A DNA stretch of 17,625 bases from Candidatus Bathyarchaeota archaeon (GTDB taxonomy: Archaea > Thermoproteota > Bathyarchaeia > Bathyarchaeales > DTEX01), in NCBI GenBank assembly GCA_003601695.1, contig PIYH01000031.1:1-17625 (forward strand), given 5' to 3'. A program made the position numbers and the translations under genes. Shown here in pieces: positions 14,384 through 17,625 of the stretch (position 1 is the first letter of the stretch; each line of letters begins with the position of its first letter). The notes below the pieces were generated by a model, which had not been told where the DNA came from, did no database searches, and saw nothing but the letters and a program-made list of their open reading frames with translations.

Positions 14384-17300
14384 CTAAACGTCACGCTTAA
14401 GTTGATTCGTGGATGAATATAATATCAATGGTGTATCTACATGCGATGTGAGATCTGCGGCCGCGAAATCGTCGGTAAACCGCACTACGTCATAATTGAG
14501 GGAGCAAAGCTGATAGCGTGTAGTGAATGTGCAAAGCTGGGCTCTGGAGAGTGGAGTCCAAGACCATCCGTTAGCGGTTCATCTATAAAGGCGATTATTC
14601 CCCGGAGATCTAGGAGAAAAAAGCCCGTGAAGAACATCGATATGCATGAAGATATAACGGTGATAGAGAATTTCGGCTTTCTCGTGAGAAACGCGAGGCA
14701 GAGGATGAAGCTAAGTCAAGAAGACCTTGGAAGAAAGATCGGAGAGAAAACCTCAGTGATAAAAAAGATTGAGGCGGAGAAGATTATTCCCCATGAGCGG
14801 CTTGCTAGAAAACTTGAGCATGCCTTAGGAATAAAGCTACTCGTTCCGATCGTTGAGCCAGAGGTTCCTCCCTCCCTACGTCCCGTCCATAGGGAAGCCA
14901 CGTTGGGCGAGATTGCGCAATTGAAGGAATCAAAGAGGAGGAAAAGTAGACGAAGGCTATAATAGTCGATAGGCGGGATCCATTTGAGAAGTCTCGACTT
15001 GAAGAGCTGAAGAGCCTAGCTGAGGCAGCTGGATATGAAGTTGTTGGTTTTCTTGAGCAAGTCACGCATCCGCATTCACGTTACTATATAGGCGAGGGGA
15101 AGGCGCATGAACTTGCAGAGATGGCTTCTGAACTAGGGGTTGAGAGGATAATCTTCGGCGAGGAATTAAAGGTAACTCAGATCTATAATCTTGCAAAGCT
15201 AACGGGTCTAGAGATTATCGATAGATTCCAGCTAATCTTAGAGATCTTTCAGAGGCGAGCCTCAACTAGGGAGGCAAAGCTTCAAATAGAGCTGGCTCGG
15301 TGGCGTTACGAGCTGGCACATGCGAAAGAAAAGGTTAGACTTGCGAAGATGGGGGAGCAACCGGGCTTCATGGGGCTAGGCAAATATGAAATTGATGTGT
15401 ATCGGGAAGCGGTGAAGAGACAAGTCTTGAGTATCCAAGAGAAGCTTAAACGCGTAAGGAAGACGAGAGAACTTCATCGACAGAGAAGGAGAAAGATAGG
15501 TTTCCCCACAGTCTCGCTAGCTGGCTACACAAACTCCGGAAAGAGCACGCTCTTCAGAGCTCTTACTGGCGAGAATGTACCTATAGATCAGAGCTTATTC
15601 ACAACGCTTTCAACAACTACACGTGTCACAAATCTCTTCGGAGAACCAATTTTAGTCACGGATACCGTTGGGTTCATAGATAGGCTTCCAATAACGCTTG
15701 TAGAAGCTTTCCGTTCAACTCTTGAGGAAACTATCTTTGCAGATTTAATCCTTTTAGTGGTCGATGTAAGCGAGTCCTCTGATGATATTGAGAGAAAGAT
15801 GAAATGTTGCTTGGATACTTTACAGGAGATAGGAGTCTTAGGTGTTCCAATCCTTACAGTTCTAAACAAGATTGACCTACTTTCAGATAAAGAACTGAAG
15901 ACGAAGATCAGAAGATTAAAAAAATATTCCTCGAATCTTACTCCAATTTCCGCTCTATACGGAAGAAACCTTAGCGTACTTAAGGTTAAGATAGCGGATC
16001 TCCTCATAAAACATATCAGATCCAGCATCATTATGCCGATAAATGAGGAATCCCTCTCATTTCTTTCATGGATATACGATCATGCAAACGTGTTTAAGGT
16101 AGCATATGGAAAAAGGCATCTTAAAGTCTTATTCTCAGCTAGACCAGTAGTCGCCGAGAAGATAAGACATGGAGTAGAGAATTTAGGCGGAGCCTTCAAG
16201 TATGAAGCGAGAAGTCTACATCCTCAGATTAAATCATAGACCACAACGGGACAAAAGAGTGACCACTCACCTCTTTCTAGCAGCTAGAGCTCTAGGCGCA
16301 TCTGGAGGCTTCTATTCAGGAGAGAAAGATGAGAAAGTTGAGAGGAGCATAGAGAAGGTATGTAGATCATGGGGTGGAGAATTCAGAATCTCCTATGTTT
16401 CAAGATGGAGAAAAAAGATGCATGAATGGAAGAAGAGAGGCGGAGAAATAGTCCACCTTACAATGTATGGTCTCCCAATCGCAGAAGTAATCGATAGAAT
16501 TAGGAGATCTAGGAAAAGTCTCCTTGTAGTAGTTGGGGGAGCTAAGGTTCCAAGAAAAGTTTATGAACTTGCAGATTGGAATGTCGCTGTGACCTCTCAG
16601 CCTCACTCAGAAATAAGCGCCCTAGCACTTTTTCTTCACGAATTATTCGAAGGAAAGGAACTCGCACTAAAATTTAAGGATGCGAAGATCATGATTGTTC
16701 CGCAGAAAAGAGGAAAGAAAGTCTTGAAGCTTGAATCTCAAAGTAAAGATCTTACGAACAATTTAAGTTGCTAGATATACATAATATATTTATATTAGAA
16801 AGAAGCGGGTGATTTAATGGACGTACTGAACCGCTCAGTCCTTTTTAAGATCGCTGAGGTGCTCGGCGGGGAAGAAGCCGTCAAGATAGTTGAGATACTT
16901 GAGAAAGTTGATGAAACCGCAGATGAGGAAATAGTGGCAAAGACAGGCATACCGCTGAACACCGTTCGCAAGATTCTATATAAGCTATATAACCATTCCC
17001 TAGTGGGTCTTAGAAGGACAAGAGACGAAAGAACCGGATGGTTCATCTTTCATTGGAGACTTCAACCAGATCAGATTGAAGGCTTCCTGATAAACCAGAA
17101 GAAGAAAATTCTTAAAAGACTTGAGGAAAGGCTTAGATACGAGAAATCCCACGAGTTTTATCATTGCGGAGTTCCAGGGCACAGACGTATTTCCTTCGAG
17201 GAAGCAACAGAATATGTCTTCAGATGTCCAGAATGCAACAGACCCCTAATGCATTACGACAATAGCAAAATAATTAAGTTTCTATCAAAGAAAATTGAGC

Positions 17301-17625
17301 AGTTAAGGGCTGAACTTCGGTGACTGAGAAACTTCCATCAGTCGAGGAAGCAATAAGAATTTTAAAGCAGAGTGGATGCTCACCAGAAGTGATAAGGCAT
17401 TGCATAGCGGTCTCTAACTTGGCGGTTAGAATAGCAGAGATATGCCGGAGAAAAGGCTTGAAAGTCGACCTCAACCTTGTCCGAATCGGCGCCTTACTAC
17501 ACGATGTAGGAAGATCCAAGACGCATAGTATTCACCATCCGATCGTAGGCGCTGAGATTGCTAGATCCCTAAACCTTCCCGAGTCAATTATAAGGATAAT
17601 AAAGAGACATATTGGAGGAGGCATA

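Overview
The window is archaeal chromosomal DNA. It encodes archaeal-type information-processing proteins (TFE, a zinc-ribbon MBF1, NAC with a UBA tail, Trm56, a TGT-C2/PUA protein), an archaeal cis-prenyltransferase, DUF373 and COG1340 proteins, and a tRNA interrupted by bulge-helix-bulge introns. Heavy tRNA introns, an Hsp20 of this form and a stand-alone LigD-type phosphoesterase suggest a (probably thermophilic) TACK/Thermoproteota lineage such as Bathyarchaeia or Korarchaeia. The exact group cannot be fixed from this window.

Layout. (1) 1-656 is AT-rich with no convincing gene. (2) 657-734 is tRNA-Ala(CGC) on the minus strand. A 20-nt, one-mismatch copy of its 5' end lies at 3117-3136. 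Between the two sits a patchwork with an island character: remnants of a HerA/TraG-like ATPase, an intact AGE-family epimerase, a small degraded minus-strand ORF, and the C-terminal remnant of an IS5/IS4-type transposase. (3) 3286-3503 is a tRNA-Tyr(GTA) gene that I resolve into five exons and four introns, with one bulge-helix-bulge at each junction. This is the most striking object here. (4) 3572-7280 is a plus-strand run: coiled-coil COG1340 protein, DUF373 membrane protein, a methylthio-purine nucleoside phosphorylase and undecaprenyl diphosphate synthase. (5) 7292-11249 is a minus-strand run: a YchF/OBG-family GTPase whose reading frame has no ATG/GTG/TTG start, a COG2509 FAD dehydrogenase, and a DapL-like aminotransferase. 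(6) 11389-12265 is a tight operon of a LigD-type 3'-phosphoesterase and two small unknown genes. (7) 12277-13357 is a winged-helix regulator with two perfect palindromic operators around its TATA box, followed by Hsp20. (8) 13509-14383 (minus) encodes a TGT-C2/PUA protein and NAC. It is divergent from MBF1 (14441), which is followed by HflX (also without a standard start codon), Trm56, TFE and a partial HD-domain protein.

Functionally, much of the window serves translation and transcription: a tRNA pair, Trm56, MBF1, NAC, HflX, YchF and TFE. The stress pair (wHTH plus Hsp20) appears autoregulated. Trm56 methylates C56 of tRNA, and C56 of the local tRNA-Tyr lies on a six-nucleotide exon between two T-loop introns, so splicing and modification should be linked for that tRNA.
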